Part shown: positions 1 to 6,874 of the stretch, in pieces | How the letters are laid out: each line of letters begins with the position of its first letter | Position numbering within the stretch: the stretch's first letter is position 1 | Source of the DNA: Bacteroidales bacterium | GTDB lineage: Bacteria > Bacteroidota > Bacteroidia > Bacteroidales > UBA932 | Assembly: GCA_017395045.1 (NCBI GenBank) | Contig: JAFPWG010000009.1 | Location: forward strand, 1 to 55,365 | Length of the DNA stretch: 55,365 bases | Reading direction: 5' to 3' | Made by a program: the position numbers and the translations under genes | The notes under the pieces: model-generated | Database searches by the model: none | What the model was told of the DNA's origin: nothing | The model's input: only the letters and a program-made list of their open reading frames with translations

Positions 1-295
1 GGTCCAGAATGGGCTCAGTTGTTCCTGTGGAATCGCTGACCACTGCAACAGGCTGCACCGGCTGCTGGATGATCTGGATGCCATTGTCAGGAGTTGAAGG
101 CTGGCGAAGGAACAGGATGGCGGCCAGTCCGGCGGCAACGGCAGGCACAAGCGCCCACGCCAGCGGGAACCGCTTCGGGGCGGGAGCAGGGGCGGCGCCA
201 TTCCTCATAGTGTGGAATTCGGCAAAGACACTTTCAGGGAGAGCCTCGTCGAACTCTTCCATCTTGTCTTTGACTATGTCTTCCCACTTTCTCAT
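1..295 (-). CDS. Probable anti-sigma / single-pass membrane protein (partial)
   Basis: This gene runs off the left edge, so only its first 98 codons are visible. The protein starts MRKWEDIVKDKMEEFDEALP, has a cytoplasmic N-terminus of about 42 residues, one hydrophobic segment (about residues 43-63) and then a proline/valine-rich stretch that would be periplasmic. Its ATG (295-293) overlaps the stop of the upstream ECF sigma gene as ATGA, so the two are translationally coupled. In Bacteroidales a small membrane protein directly behind an ECF sigma factor is usually its anti-sigma or co-regulator. That role is inferred from position and topology; I see no recognisable zinc anti-sigma or FecR motif in the visible part. 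Confidence 0.6.
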   Translation of the reverse strand, partial: MRKWEDIVKDKMEEFDEALPESVFAEFHTMRNGAAPAPAPKRFPLAWALVPAVAAGLAAILFLRQPSTPDNGIQIIQQPVQPVAVVSDSTGTTEPILD

Positions 296-852
296 TGGTC
301 TTGTTCCTTCAAATAGCGTTTAATCTTATCTTTCAGTTGTTTCCTTGCTTTCGCGAGGATGCTTGTGGAGCCCGTCTCGGTGATTCCCAGCATCTTGGCA
401 ATCTCCTGATGTGAGTAGCCGTCTATGCAGTACATATTGAAAACGGCCCTTCTCATATCTGTCAGCTCTGCTATCCATTCCCGCAGTTTCTCCTTCGGTA
501 TCGCCTCCATCTCATCCTCGGTGGGCTCCGGAATGTTGTCCCTCGCCCAATAGTCCAGAGGAACGGTACGCCAACGCTGTTTCCTGATCTGGTCGATGGC
601 CTTGTTGATGGCAATCCTGCTTATCCATCCATACAGTGAGCCCTTTCCAGTAAACTTGTATGTATCAATCCTGTCGAGCGCCTGGTTAAGCGTTTCAAGC
701 ATAAGGTCCTTTGCTTCTTCCTCATCTCCCAAGTATCGCCTGCAGAGTGCATTCACCCTTACTGCATATCTTCTATACAGTTCATCCTCCGCCTTTCTGT
801 CTCTCTGCGAGCAGTACCTGGCCAGCGACTGCTCGTCCAGTTCTTTATACAC
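292..852 (-). CDS. ECF-type RNA polymerase sigma factor
   Basis: The 186-residue protein has the two-domain layout of group 4 sigma factors. Region 2 lies at about residues 24-92, with the aromatic/basic run ISRIAINKAIDQIRKQ typical of -10 recognition and melting. Region 4 lies at about 128-180, with the helix-turn-helix core YSHQEIAKMLGITETGSTS. It should direct RNA polymerase to a small regulon, held in check by the membrane protein encoded next, with which it overlaps by 4 bases. A TAnnTTTG-type -7 box (TAACTTTG) sits 21 bases before the ATG and supports this start. Family assignment is secure; the signal and target genes are unknown. Confidence 0.93.
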   Translation of the reverse strand: MYKELDEQSLARYCSQRDRKAEDELYRRYAVRVNALCRRYLGDEEEAKDLMLETLNQALDRIDTYKFTGKGSLYGWISRIAINKAIDQIRKQRWRTVPLDYWARDNIPEPTEDEMEAIPKEKLREWIAELTDMRRAVFNMYCIDGYSHQEIAKMLGITETGSTSILAKARKQLKDKIKRYLKEQDQ

Positions 853-873
853 TCACGTCTTTGTCTGAACTAA

Positions 874-881
874 CAAAGTTA
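874..881 (-). promoter_or_regulatory. Bacteroidota -7 box of the ECF sigma gene
   Basis: TAACTTTG on the minus strand matches the TAnnTTTG consensus and lies 21 bases upstream of the sigma-factor ATG. No clear TTTG -33 element is visible. Confidence 0.5.
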
Positions 882-886
882 CACAG

Positions 887-898
887 TTTTACGTAAAA
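887..898. repeat. Perfect 12-bp palindrome upstream of the sigma promoter
   Basis: TTTTACGTAAAA is perfectly self-complementary and begins 6 bases upstream of the -7 box of the ECF sigma gene. Its place just before the core promoter is right for an operator. It also falls just after the end of the lipoprotein gene that reads toward it. The regulatory role is inferred. Confidence 0.35.
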
Positions 899-909
899 GG
901 CATTTCCAC

Positions 910-1344
910 TCATTCCAGGAGCGAGATTCTGGATAGTTCGTATGTGGCAGCAACGCTGTCGCAATTAAGTGCCTGCAAGGTCATTTTATCGCCGGTGATG
1001 GTTCCTGAGTATTCCAGCAGAGACTGGTGGCCGGATGTGCGATACAGGGCAAAACTATCTTTCCCGGACCACCGCGCCTCAAACTTCCTGCAATTTGTGC
1101 CAATCATCCCGGAGATGCCCGTATAGATGGTGCACTCAATGCCGTTATTCAGGAATTGCAGCATAATAACCCCGGTATGGTCCTCCATCTCTCCGGTGGT
1201 CCCGTTCTGCGTTTTGATGGGGTATTCGCCCGTCCAGGCATAGTCTGAATAGGAATCTGTTTCTACTTTTGTGCATGCGGCAAATGCCAAGCACAGGAAA
1301 CCCAATGCCGCAAATACAACTCTGTTGATTGCCTTCATATCCAT
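910..1344 (-). CDS. Small predicted lipoprotein of unknown function
   Basis: I place the start at the ATG at 1344 (MDMKAINRVV), which follows a purine-rich stretch; a second ATG at 1338 is equally possible. An upstream in-frame ATG at 1431 would add a basic tail before the signal sequence and is less likely. The protein of about 144 residues has a lipoprotein signal ending FAACTK, then a soluble domain with alternating beta strands (for example GVIMLQFLNNGIECTIYTG and SLLEYSGTITGDKMTLQAL). That pattern resembles small beta-rich periplasmic lipoproteins of Bacteroidales, but I do not recognise a named family. It is transcribed toward the ECF sigma gene. Confidence 0.65.
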   Translation of the reverse strand: MDMKAINRVVFAALGFLCLAFAACTKVETDSYSDYAWTGEYPIKTQNGTTGEMEDHTGVIMLQFLNNGIECTIYTGISGMIGTNCRKFEARWSGKDSFALYRTSGHQSLLEYSGTITGDKMTLQALNCDSVAATYELSRISLLE

Positions 1345-1490
1345 CACTTTTCTTTTTCTGCCATATAAACGTACCTTTTTCCGGAATGCGTCACTTCGGG
1401 CTCTCAAGAAAGAAGAATATTTCTGTTCCATTCCACTTCGTCTATGTGCCTGCGATTTCGGAGTAAACTATTTGTCGAGAAAAAGCACTA

Positions 1491-1515
1491 TGTTTGAACA
1501 ATGATCATTCAAACA
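1491..1515. repeat. Inverted repeat, 8-bp arms
   Basis: TGTTTGAA and TTCAAACA flank a 9-base loop that itself contains TGATCA. It lies upstream of the small lipoprotein gene. Confidence 0.45.
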
Positions 1516-1612
1516 AATAGCGGACATAGCGAAGTCGCCTAACAAACTATCATTTTAGAACGCTAGAAAACGAAGTTTGTTTGTCCAAATAAGTCTACTT
1601 TTTATTTAATAC

Positions 1613-1689
1613 ATTGATAATCAATATAGAATAACATCTTTAACGAGGAAGAGTATTAAACCGATTATCGACTGATAATCAATTGATTA
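1613..1689. repeat. Two related AT-rich palindromes sharing TGATAATCAAT
   Basis: TGATAATCAAT occurs at 1615-1625 and again at 1673-1683, 58 bases apart. Each copy sits in a palindrome (ATTGATAATCAAT at 1613-1625; TAATCAATTGATTA at 1676-1689). Paired sites of this kind suit a dimeric DNA-binding protein; this is inferred from symmetry alone. Confidence 0.4.
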
Positions 1690-1700
1690 AACGCAAAAAT

Positions 1701-1736
1701 GGTACAACTTTGGTTGTGCCATTGTTTGTTTTTAGG
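1701..1736 (+). terminator. Possible Rho-independent terminator-like hairpin
   Basis: GGTACAAC and GTTGTGCC (one G-T pair) form a stem around a short loop and are followed by the T-rich run ATTGTTTGTTTTTAG. No rightward gene precedes it, so it may be a relic or an unrelated structure. Confidence 0.3.
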
Positions 1737-1893
1737 ATATTAAAGTGGTACATAGTTGATCTGGAGTTAGACCAAAGTTAGTACCGCTGGTACTCCTGCA
1801 AGGTGTAGGAGGAAGAGTGGAAAAACCCATCGAAAGTGGTCCCCTCTTTCCGCAAATAGCTGCCCTTGTTAACCTTTCCTTTGGAATATCCGG

Positions 1894-2901
1894 TTATTGA
1901 CCGCTAAAGATCTGGTTCATATGCTTGACGAGGCTCTTCCCGGGGTCGCGTGAATCCCCGGTGAGCTCCCAGAACATGAAGCCCTTGAAACCGTTATCCT
2001 GGATGTACTGGGCTTTCTGGTCAATGGCGGGGAATCCGTCATACCAGAATTCGACCTTCCCGGTCTCTCCTGTGAGTTCGTTGCTGAACTCAGCGCCGGG
2101 GTGGCGTTCAACGATGCTTGCGTAGTTTCCGCCGTACATCCTGGAGATGTCGAGGTCGTGCCAGCCGCGGCCGTAGAACGGCACGCCGAGAACGATCTGA
2201 TTGGGCCTGGCACCGTGGGCGAGGGCCTTTTCACAACCTTCGACGGCGTAGCTGAACGGAGAGTGGGGACCCGTCACGCCGCTCCAGCCGGTGAGGTCGT
2301 AGGCCATGATGGTCATATAGTCCATCGACTCCATGGTGGCCTGGGTGTAGCCGCCCTTGTCCAGCCCGTAGATCGCGACGGCAGAAGAAAGCAGACCCTT
2401 TTTGCCGAGAGCCTTGCGGAATCCGACGAAAAGTTTCTCGAGGGCGGGTGAGAGCTGGTCCACATAGTCCTGGGGATAGTTCCAGGCTTCGTAGTCGATG
2501 TCGACGCCGGCAAGGCCGAGCTCCTTCACGAGGGCCATCACGTTCTGGATGATGTTTTCGCGGGCAGTGTCATCGAGTATCGCGGCGGCGAAGGCATCCT
2601 GTTCTTCCTTCGGGCCGCCGCCACCGAGGGAAACCATCATTTTGACACCATGTTCCTTTGCCTTGGCGGCGACCTGGGGATACGAGCGGCGCACGTCGCC
2701 GTCGTTGATGGTGCCGTCGGCATTGATGGTGGCGAAACTCAGGTTGACGTGGGTGATGTCCCACCAGCAGTTGTCCGCATCGGCCCGGGCATTGTAGGAA
2801 GGGAAATAGCCGACTATGTAGTAGTCGGGCGTTTTGGCCCCGAAGCCGCATCCGCCAATCAGCGGAAGCACAAAAAGCAGAGTAACAAGCAGTTTCTTCA
2901 T
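1894..2901 (-). CDS. GH18 family lipoprotein (chitinase / endo-beta-N-acetylglucosaminidase type)
   Basis: The 335-residue protein has a lipoprotein signal (LIGGC, Cys18) and a single GH18 TIM barrel. The strand-3 motif SLGGGG is at residues 91-96. The catalytic strand reads AGVDIDYE (131-138), with Glu138 as the acid and Asp136 as its partner; the first Asp of the usual DGxDxDxE is replaced by Ala131. The MAYD motif follows in MTIMAYDLTGW. GH18 enzymes use the substrate's own 2-acetamido group and cut chitin, peptidoglycan-like or N-glycan chains. No chitin-binding module is present. It is divergent from a NagX-like acyltransferase, which fits amino-sugar handling. Which substrate it uses cannot be told from the sequence. 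Confidence 0.9.
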   Translation of the reverse strand: MKKLLVTLLFVLPLIGGCGFGAKTPDYYIVGYFPSYNARADADNCWWDITHVNLSFATINADGTINDGDVRRSYPQVAAKAKEHGVKMMVSLGGGGPKEEQDAFAAAILDDTARENIIQNVMALVKELGLAGVDIDYEAWNYPQDYVDQLSPALEKLFVGFRKALGKKGLLSSAVAIYGLDKGGYTQATMESMDYMTIMAYDLTGWSGVTGPHSPFSYAVEGCEKALAHGARPNQIVLGVPFYGRGWHDLDISRMYGGNYASIVERHPGAEFSNELTGETGKVEFWYDGFPAIDQKAQYIQDNGFKGFMFWELTGDSRDPGKSLVKHMNQIFSGQ

Positions 2902-2929
2902 AAAAAAGGAGTAGATTTGCGTAAAGATA

Positions 2930-2937
2930 CAAATATA
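2930..2937 (-). promoter_or_regulatory. -7 box of the GH18 gene
   Basis: TATATTTG on the minus strand matches TAnnTTTG and lies 28 bases before the GH18 ATG. It shares bases with a plus-strand box for the divergent gene. Confidence 0.5.
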
Positions 2938-2941
2938 TTTC
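2934..2941 (+). promoter_or_regulatory. Near-consensus -7 box of the NagX-like gene
   Basis: TATATTTC differs from TAnnTTTG only in the last base. It ends 7 bases before the ATG at 2949, leaving almost no leader, and overlaps the opposite-strand GH18 box by four bases. Confidence 0.35.
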
Positions 2942-2948
2942 TTTCCCC

Positions 2949-4142
2949 ATGGATTTCACGCAAAGAAACAGGACCATCGATGTTTTCCGCTCCTTTACGA
3001 TGCTGTTGATGATCTTCGTCAACCATTTCTGGAATGCCAGCGGCATTCCCCACTGGATGCAGCATGCAAAGACTACCGAAGACTTTCTCGGGCTTGCGGA
3101 TTTCGTATTCCCGGCCTTCATTTTTGCCATCGGACTCTCGATTCCCTTTGCCATTGAAAAGCGTTATGCCAAGGGGTACTCCGAGTTGAGTACGCTGACC
3201 CACATCCTTGGCCGTTCGTTTGCGCTGATCGTCATGGGCGTGTTTTTCGTCAACACCGAATATGGACTGAGTGACGAAGTCTTCATGAGCCTTCCCGTAT
3301 TCGAACTCCTGATGTTCACGGCCTTCTTCCTGATATGGAATGCCTACCCGGCCCCCGGGGACGGGAAGAAACGGAAACTGTACACGGGGCTCAAGATACT
3401 GGGCTGGGCACTCTTGTTATTCCTGGCCATCATTTACAGGGATCCCAAGGGGAATGTACTCCAGACCCGCTGGTGGGGTATTCTCGGCCTGCTGGGCTGG
3501 ACCTACCTGACCTGTGCGTTCCTCTATATGTTGTTCAGGAACAAGCTTTCCTGCCACATCATCGCCTTTCTGGTGTTCGTGGCGATTTCAATCGTGTCCA
3601 GCCGCACCCGCGGAGGCAGCACCCTGCTTCCCAGGGAGTCTGCAGTCTACGGTCTGCTTCAGGTTCTTACCATTCCTCCCGGCAGCCGCTGCGCGCTGTG
3701 CATGGCCGGTATCGTCACCAGTCTTGTCTCGCTCAGGATTGCGGACTGGAAACCGGGCAGGAAGGTGGTCCTGGTGCTCGCCGTCCTCGTGGGGTTGAAT
3801 GTCGCAGGAATCGTCGCGCATCGTTTCTGGATCCTCTCCAAGAATCTGGAGACTCCGACTACGGTTTTCTTCTGGCTGTCTTCCTTCATCCTCGTTTACT
3901 GCCTGTTCCAGTGCCTGGTGTCTGCAGGCAAGGACGGTGTTTTCAAAGTGATTAAAAGTGCCGGTACCGCGACCCTTACCTGCTATATGGTACCGCCCAT
4001 ACTGTATGCCCTGATGGGCCTGCTGGACATACGGTTCAGGCCTGCCGGCATATGGGGAATACTGTATTGCCTGGCCTTCGCTTTCGCCTGCGTGGGCATA
4101 ACCGCCCTGATGGAAAAAGGGAAGGTCAAACTGAAGATCTGA
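2949..4142 (+). CDS. NagX/DUF5009-type membrane acyltransferase (HGSNAT-like)
   Basis: The 397-residue polytopic inner-membrane protein has about ten hydrophobic segments. Its N-terminus RNRTIDVFRSFTMLLMIFVN, followed by conserved HW and FVFPAFIFAIGLSIPFAIEK, is the hallmark of the DUF5009/YeiB-like family related to heparan-alpha-glucosaminide N-acetyltransferase. Family members are thought to acetylate glucosamine termini across the membrane; the bacterial name NagX comes from its occurrence in GlcNAc clusters. Here it is divergent from a GH18, consistent with amino-sugar metabolism. A perfect hairpin fills the gap to the convergent regulator gene. The acetyl acceptor is not proven. Confidence 0.8.
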   Translation: MDFTQRNRTIDVFRSFTMLLMIFVNHFWNASGIPHWMQHAKTTEDFLGLADFVFPAFIFAIGLSIPFAIEKRYAKGYSELSTLTHILGRSFALIVMGVFFVNTEYGLSDEVFMSLPVFELLMFTAFFLIWNAYPAPGDGKKRKLYTGLKILGWALLLFLAIIYRDPKGNVLQTRWWGILGLLGWTYLTCAFLYMLFRNKLSCHIIAFLVFVAISIVSSRTRGGSTLLPRESAVYGLLQVLTIPPGSRCALCMAGIVTSLVSLRIADWKPGRKVVLVLAVLVGLNVAGIVAHRFWILSKNLETPTTVFFWLSSFILVYCLFQCLVSAGKDGVFKVIKSAGTATLTCYMVPPILYALMGLLDIRFRPAGIWGILYCLAFAFACVGITALMEKGKVKLKI

Positions 4143-4143
4143 C

Positions 4144-4162
4144 CCTCCTGGGATGCAGGAGG
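4144..4162. terminator. Hairpin filling the gap between two convergent stop codons
   Basis: CCTCCTG and CAGGAGG form a perfect 7-bp stem with a GGATG loop, occupying nearly all of the 20 bases between the stops of the acyltransferase and the regulator. There is no long T-run, so it is a weak or bidirectional terminator candidate. Confidence 0.45.
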
Positions 4163-6742
4163 TCATTGGTTCACCTGCCGGTATTTCAACGGGGTAACCC
4201 CATCGTGGACCTGCTTGAAACGCGTACTGAAGTAGCGTGAGGTGGAGTATCCTACCTTTTCGGAGATTTCCAGGATGGGGAGGGAACTGGTGCGGAGCAG
4301 TTCTTCGGCCTTGGCCATCCTTCTTTCTTCGACGATTTCGGCGACGCCTTTTCCGTACGCTGCATGGATCTTGTAGTAGAGGGTGGCGCGGCTCATGGCC
4401 ATGTGCTCTGCGATCTGGGTGACGTTGAGCTGGGGATCTCCCAGATGCTGTTCGATGTACTCGTCGACTTTCCCGGTGAAAACCCTATCTTTTGCAAGGA
4501 GTTCCGCCTCCAGGACCTTTAATCTGCGGCGACTGAGCCGGTCCACGCTGAAGACAATGAGGAATAGGCCCAGGAGAATGTAGATCAGGATCATGGGCAT
4601 TGATGAATACCAGGGATACTTCACCCGTATTGCGGCTACTTGCTGTTCTTCGCTCCACGTACCGTCAGAGCGGAGATAGGATACGTCCAGCCTGTAGTTC
4701 CCGGGTTTGAGGGCGGGGAGCGAGATGCTGTCCTCAAAGGTTTCCGTGGTCAGTTCCGAGGTGCCCAGAAGATGATATCGGTACAGGATCCGCTCGAAGG
4801 GATCGGCCCCGGCAAGGTTGACGGAGACGGACAGCGAGGAGTAATTGTGAGGCAGGACCAGCTTGCCGGAGGAGACATCCCGGAGTTCCACTTTCTTGTC
4901 CCTGTCTTCGCTGAAATAGCAGTCGGCCCCGATTTCGACAAGCCCTGTCGTTCCTCCCAGGTAAATGGTACCGTCCTGGGTGCAGGTACTGGAGAGAATC
5001 TCGTTGGCCGGGACTCCCCGGTTCTCACCCGTCATTTCCACGACACCGTTCCTTCGCAGGAAAAGGGTGTTGTCTGCCGCGATCCAGAGGTTGTCCGTTC
5101 CGTTGCTCTGCAGACGGCTTACTCGCGAGAAGAGTCCGGAATCGAGTTTAAGGACCGTAGAATTCCGCGGATCATAAGTGAATAATCCATAATTGGTTCC
5201 GAACCAGATATGCCCTCCATGGAGAACGGCTGTGTTGATGCTGCCGGTTTCCAGGTCGGGTTCATAGATGCGGGAAACGGTGTGGTCCGACAGGTCCAGC
5301 GTAAAAAGGCCTGCGGAGGAGTAGGCATAGAAGGAGCCGTTACCGGTGCCGATGGGAATGAGCTCGGTCGCGAGTCCTTCCGTTTCATCCTGGAATGCGT
5401 GGAACCTTCTCGTACGGGGGTTATATTCATAGGGATGCACGGCCAGCAGGAGAAGGTTTCCGTCTTCGAGATTGTGGATGGTAGGGGCGTTGCTGTTGAA
5501 ACACTCGGCCGCGTTGGTATTCCGGTCGACCAGCGTGAAAGGCCGTCTGGCTCCCGTAACCCTGTCCACCAGGAAAAACCCCCGGTTGTAAGTGGCGATC
5601 AGTAGGTCATTATCGTCATAGTCGCCGATGGATGTCACTTTGAGCCCTTCCATCCCGGATGCCAGGGTGATGCCGGAGAGGGGATTGTATCGACAGACGC
5701 CGCTGCCGTCCGTCCCCAGGTAAATGTTCCCGTCACTGGATGAGAATACGTCGATGATGACGTTTTCGGCCGATGGATACTTGCTGGTGAGGTCGAAGGA
5801 TTTGACCGGAGACCATTTGAGACCGATGAGGCCCGAGCGTACGCTCCCGATCCAGACATTTCCCAGGGGATCCTTGTATAATTTGGTGACGGAAAGGGGA
5901 ATCCGCCCTCCATCATCCTCCGGACTCTTTTCAATGCTTTTCAATTGATAGGTCTCCAGGTCCATGGCCAGGATGCTGGCACCGTCGAACCCCATCCAAA
6001 GGTCGTTGTCCATGACGAGCAGTGCCAGCAAGGGGTCATAAGGGAACCCCTTCTCTCCGCTTTTCAGGCTGAAAACAGTTTGGCGGAGCGTAAGGTCGTA
6101 AACGATCAGGCCGCCATTGAGCAGAGATAGATAGAGCTTGTCTTCATGAAGGGCGGACGCCATGATCATGCTGCCGTTCAATTCAGGAAGGGGGAGGGTT
6201 TCTCCGCCCCATGCCAGCCCTTCTTTCTTGTCAAGTGAGAGCAGTTTCCCTTGATAGAGATACAGCGCCTGATAGTCCATATATATATCAGAATCACTGC
6301 TGGACAGGGTCCCGGTTTTACTTGAGTAATGCTTCAAGCCAAAGTGGGCCCCGAACCAGACTCCGTTTTCGTCGTCTACGGCACAAGTGACAGGGTCTTC
6401 ACTGAGCAGACGGAATATGTCTGAGGACTTGTCATAAAGAAAGAGTCCTTTATCGGTAGAAGTCCATAGGTTTCCCCAGGTATCCAGGTGTACCAGATTG
6501 ATGTAGTTTCCCTGGATGCGCCCTCTTCCGTCATCCAGATAAGTCTGGATCCTACCGTTCCGGTATTGGTTGAGACCGAATCTCGTTCCAATCCAAAGTC
6601 CCCCTTTTCCGTCGTAGGTGACATCCGTTATCGCTGCCAGGGAGAGCTTCTCTTTTAGTCCTATAGTCTTGCAATAATAGCCATCCGCCCATAAACTCCA
6701 AAATTGGAGCATTAGTAAAAACAAAATCAGACTCTTCTTCAT
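4163..6742 (-). CDS. One-component transmembrane regulator: propeller sensor + Y_Y_Y + AraC HTH
   Basis: I start at the ATG at 6742 (MKKSLILFLLMLQFWSLWADG, a signal sequence). A -7 box just upstream excludes the longer form from 6811. The 859-residue protein has a periplasmic sensor of two-component-propeller repeats (LWIGTRFGLNQY, LWTSTDKGLFLY, VWFGAHFGLKHY, IWFGTNYGLFTY and others), then a Y_Y_Y beta-sandwich (RILYRYHLLG ... LKPGNYRLDVSYLRSDGTWS) and one membrane helix at about 715-735. A short linker leads straight into an AraC helix-turn-helix (about 757-859; LNVTQIAEHMAMSRATLYYK). The histidine kinase and receiver domains of a normal HTCS are absent. It is divergent from the PUL A operon and is its likely activator. 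Confidence 0.9.
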   Translation of the reverse strand: MKKSLILFLLMLQFWSLWADGYYCKTIGLKEKLSLAAITDVTYDGKGGLWIGTRFGLNQYRNGRIQTYLDDGRGRIQGNYINLVHLDTWGNLWTSTDKGLFLYDKSSDIFRLLSEDPVTCAVDDENGVWFGAHFGLKHYSSKTGTLSSSDSDIYMDYQALYLYQGKLLSLDKKEGLAWGGETLPLPELNGSMIMASALHEDKLYLSLLNGGLIVYDLTLRQTVFSLKSGEKGFPYDPLLALLVMDNDLWMGFDGASILAMDLETYQLKSIEKSPEDDGGRIPLSVTKLYKDPLGNVWIGSVRSGLIGLKWSPVKSFDLTSKYPSAENVIIDVFSSSDGNIYLGTDGSGVCRYNPLSGITLASGMEGLKVTSIGDYDDNDLLIATYNRGFFLVDRVTGARRPFTLVDRNTNAAECFNSNAPTIHNLEDGNLLLLAVHPYEYNPRTRRFHAFQDETEGLATELIPIGTGNGSFYAYSSAGLFTLDLSDHTVSRIYEPDLETGSINTAVLHGGHIWFGTNYGLFTYDPRNSTVLKLDSGLFSRVSRLQSNGTDNLWIAADNTLFLRRNGVVEMTGENRGVPANEILSSTCTQDGTIYLGGTTGLVEIGADCYFSEDRDKKVELRDVSSGKLVLPHNYSSLSVSVNLAGADPFERILYRYHLLGTSELTTETFEDSISLPALKPGNYRLDVSYLRSDGTWSEEQQVAAIRVKYPWYSSMPMILIYILLGLFLIVFSVDRLSRRRLKVLEAELLAKDRVFTGKVDEYIEQHLGDPQLNVTQIAEHMAMSRATLYYKIHAAYGKGVAEIVEERRMAKAEELLRTSSLPILEISEKVGYSTSRYFSTRFKQVHDGVTPLKYRQVNQ

Positions 6743-6762
6743 AGCACATTTGGATTTCCATA

Positions 6763-6770
6763 CAAATTTA
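6763..6770 (-). promoter_or_regulatory. -7 box of the one-component regulator
   Basis: TAAATTTG on the minus strand is a full TAnnTTTG match, 20 bases before the ATG at 6742. It lies inside the alternative longer reading frame, which supports the shorter start. Confidence 0.5.
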
Positions 6771-6816
6771 GACTTTTTCTGGAAATAATGAGCATATCCG
6801 AGAAAAAACAATTCTT

Positions 6817-6824
6817 CATCTTTG
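6817..6824 (+). promoter_or_regulatory. Near-consensus -7 box of the PUL A operon
   Basis: CATCTTTG differs from TAnnTTTG at the first base. It would give a leader of about 45 bases before the SusC ATG at 6875. Confidence 0.4.
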
Positions 6825-6874
6825 TGATGACCACATAGGGTTCGATTAATACCAATTTTTAGAAATAGCTCTGT

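Larger units (their letters stand above)
1345..1893. other. AT-rich intergenic island with inverted repeats
   Basis: No convincing gene is visible in these 549 bases. About 1440-1760 is markedly AT-richer than the GC-rich coding DNA around it. It holds several short inverted repeats: TGTTTGAA/TTCAAACA (1491-1498/1508-1515), ATTGATAATCAAT (1613-1625), TAATCAATTGATTA (1676-1689), and a GGTACAAC/GTTGTGCC hairpin (1701-1720) followed by a T-rich run. It may be a regulatory region, or a remnant of a mobile element too decayed to recognise. Confidence 0.5.

Noticed and set aside
1701-1893. Possible transposase remnant in the AT-rich island
   Set aside because: Translations in all frames gave no recognisable transposase motif and no flanking target duplication was seen; kept only as a non-coding island.
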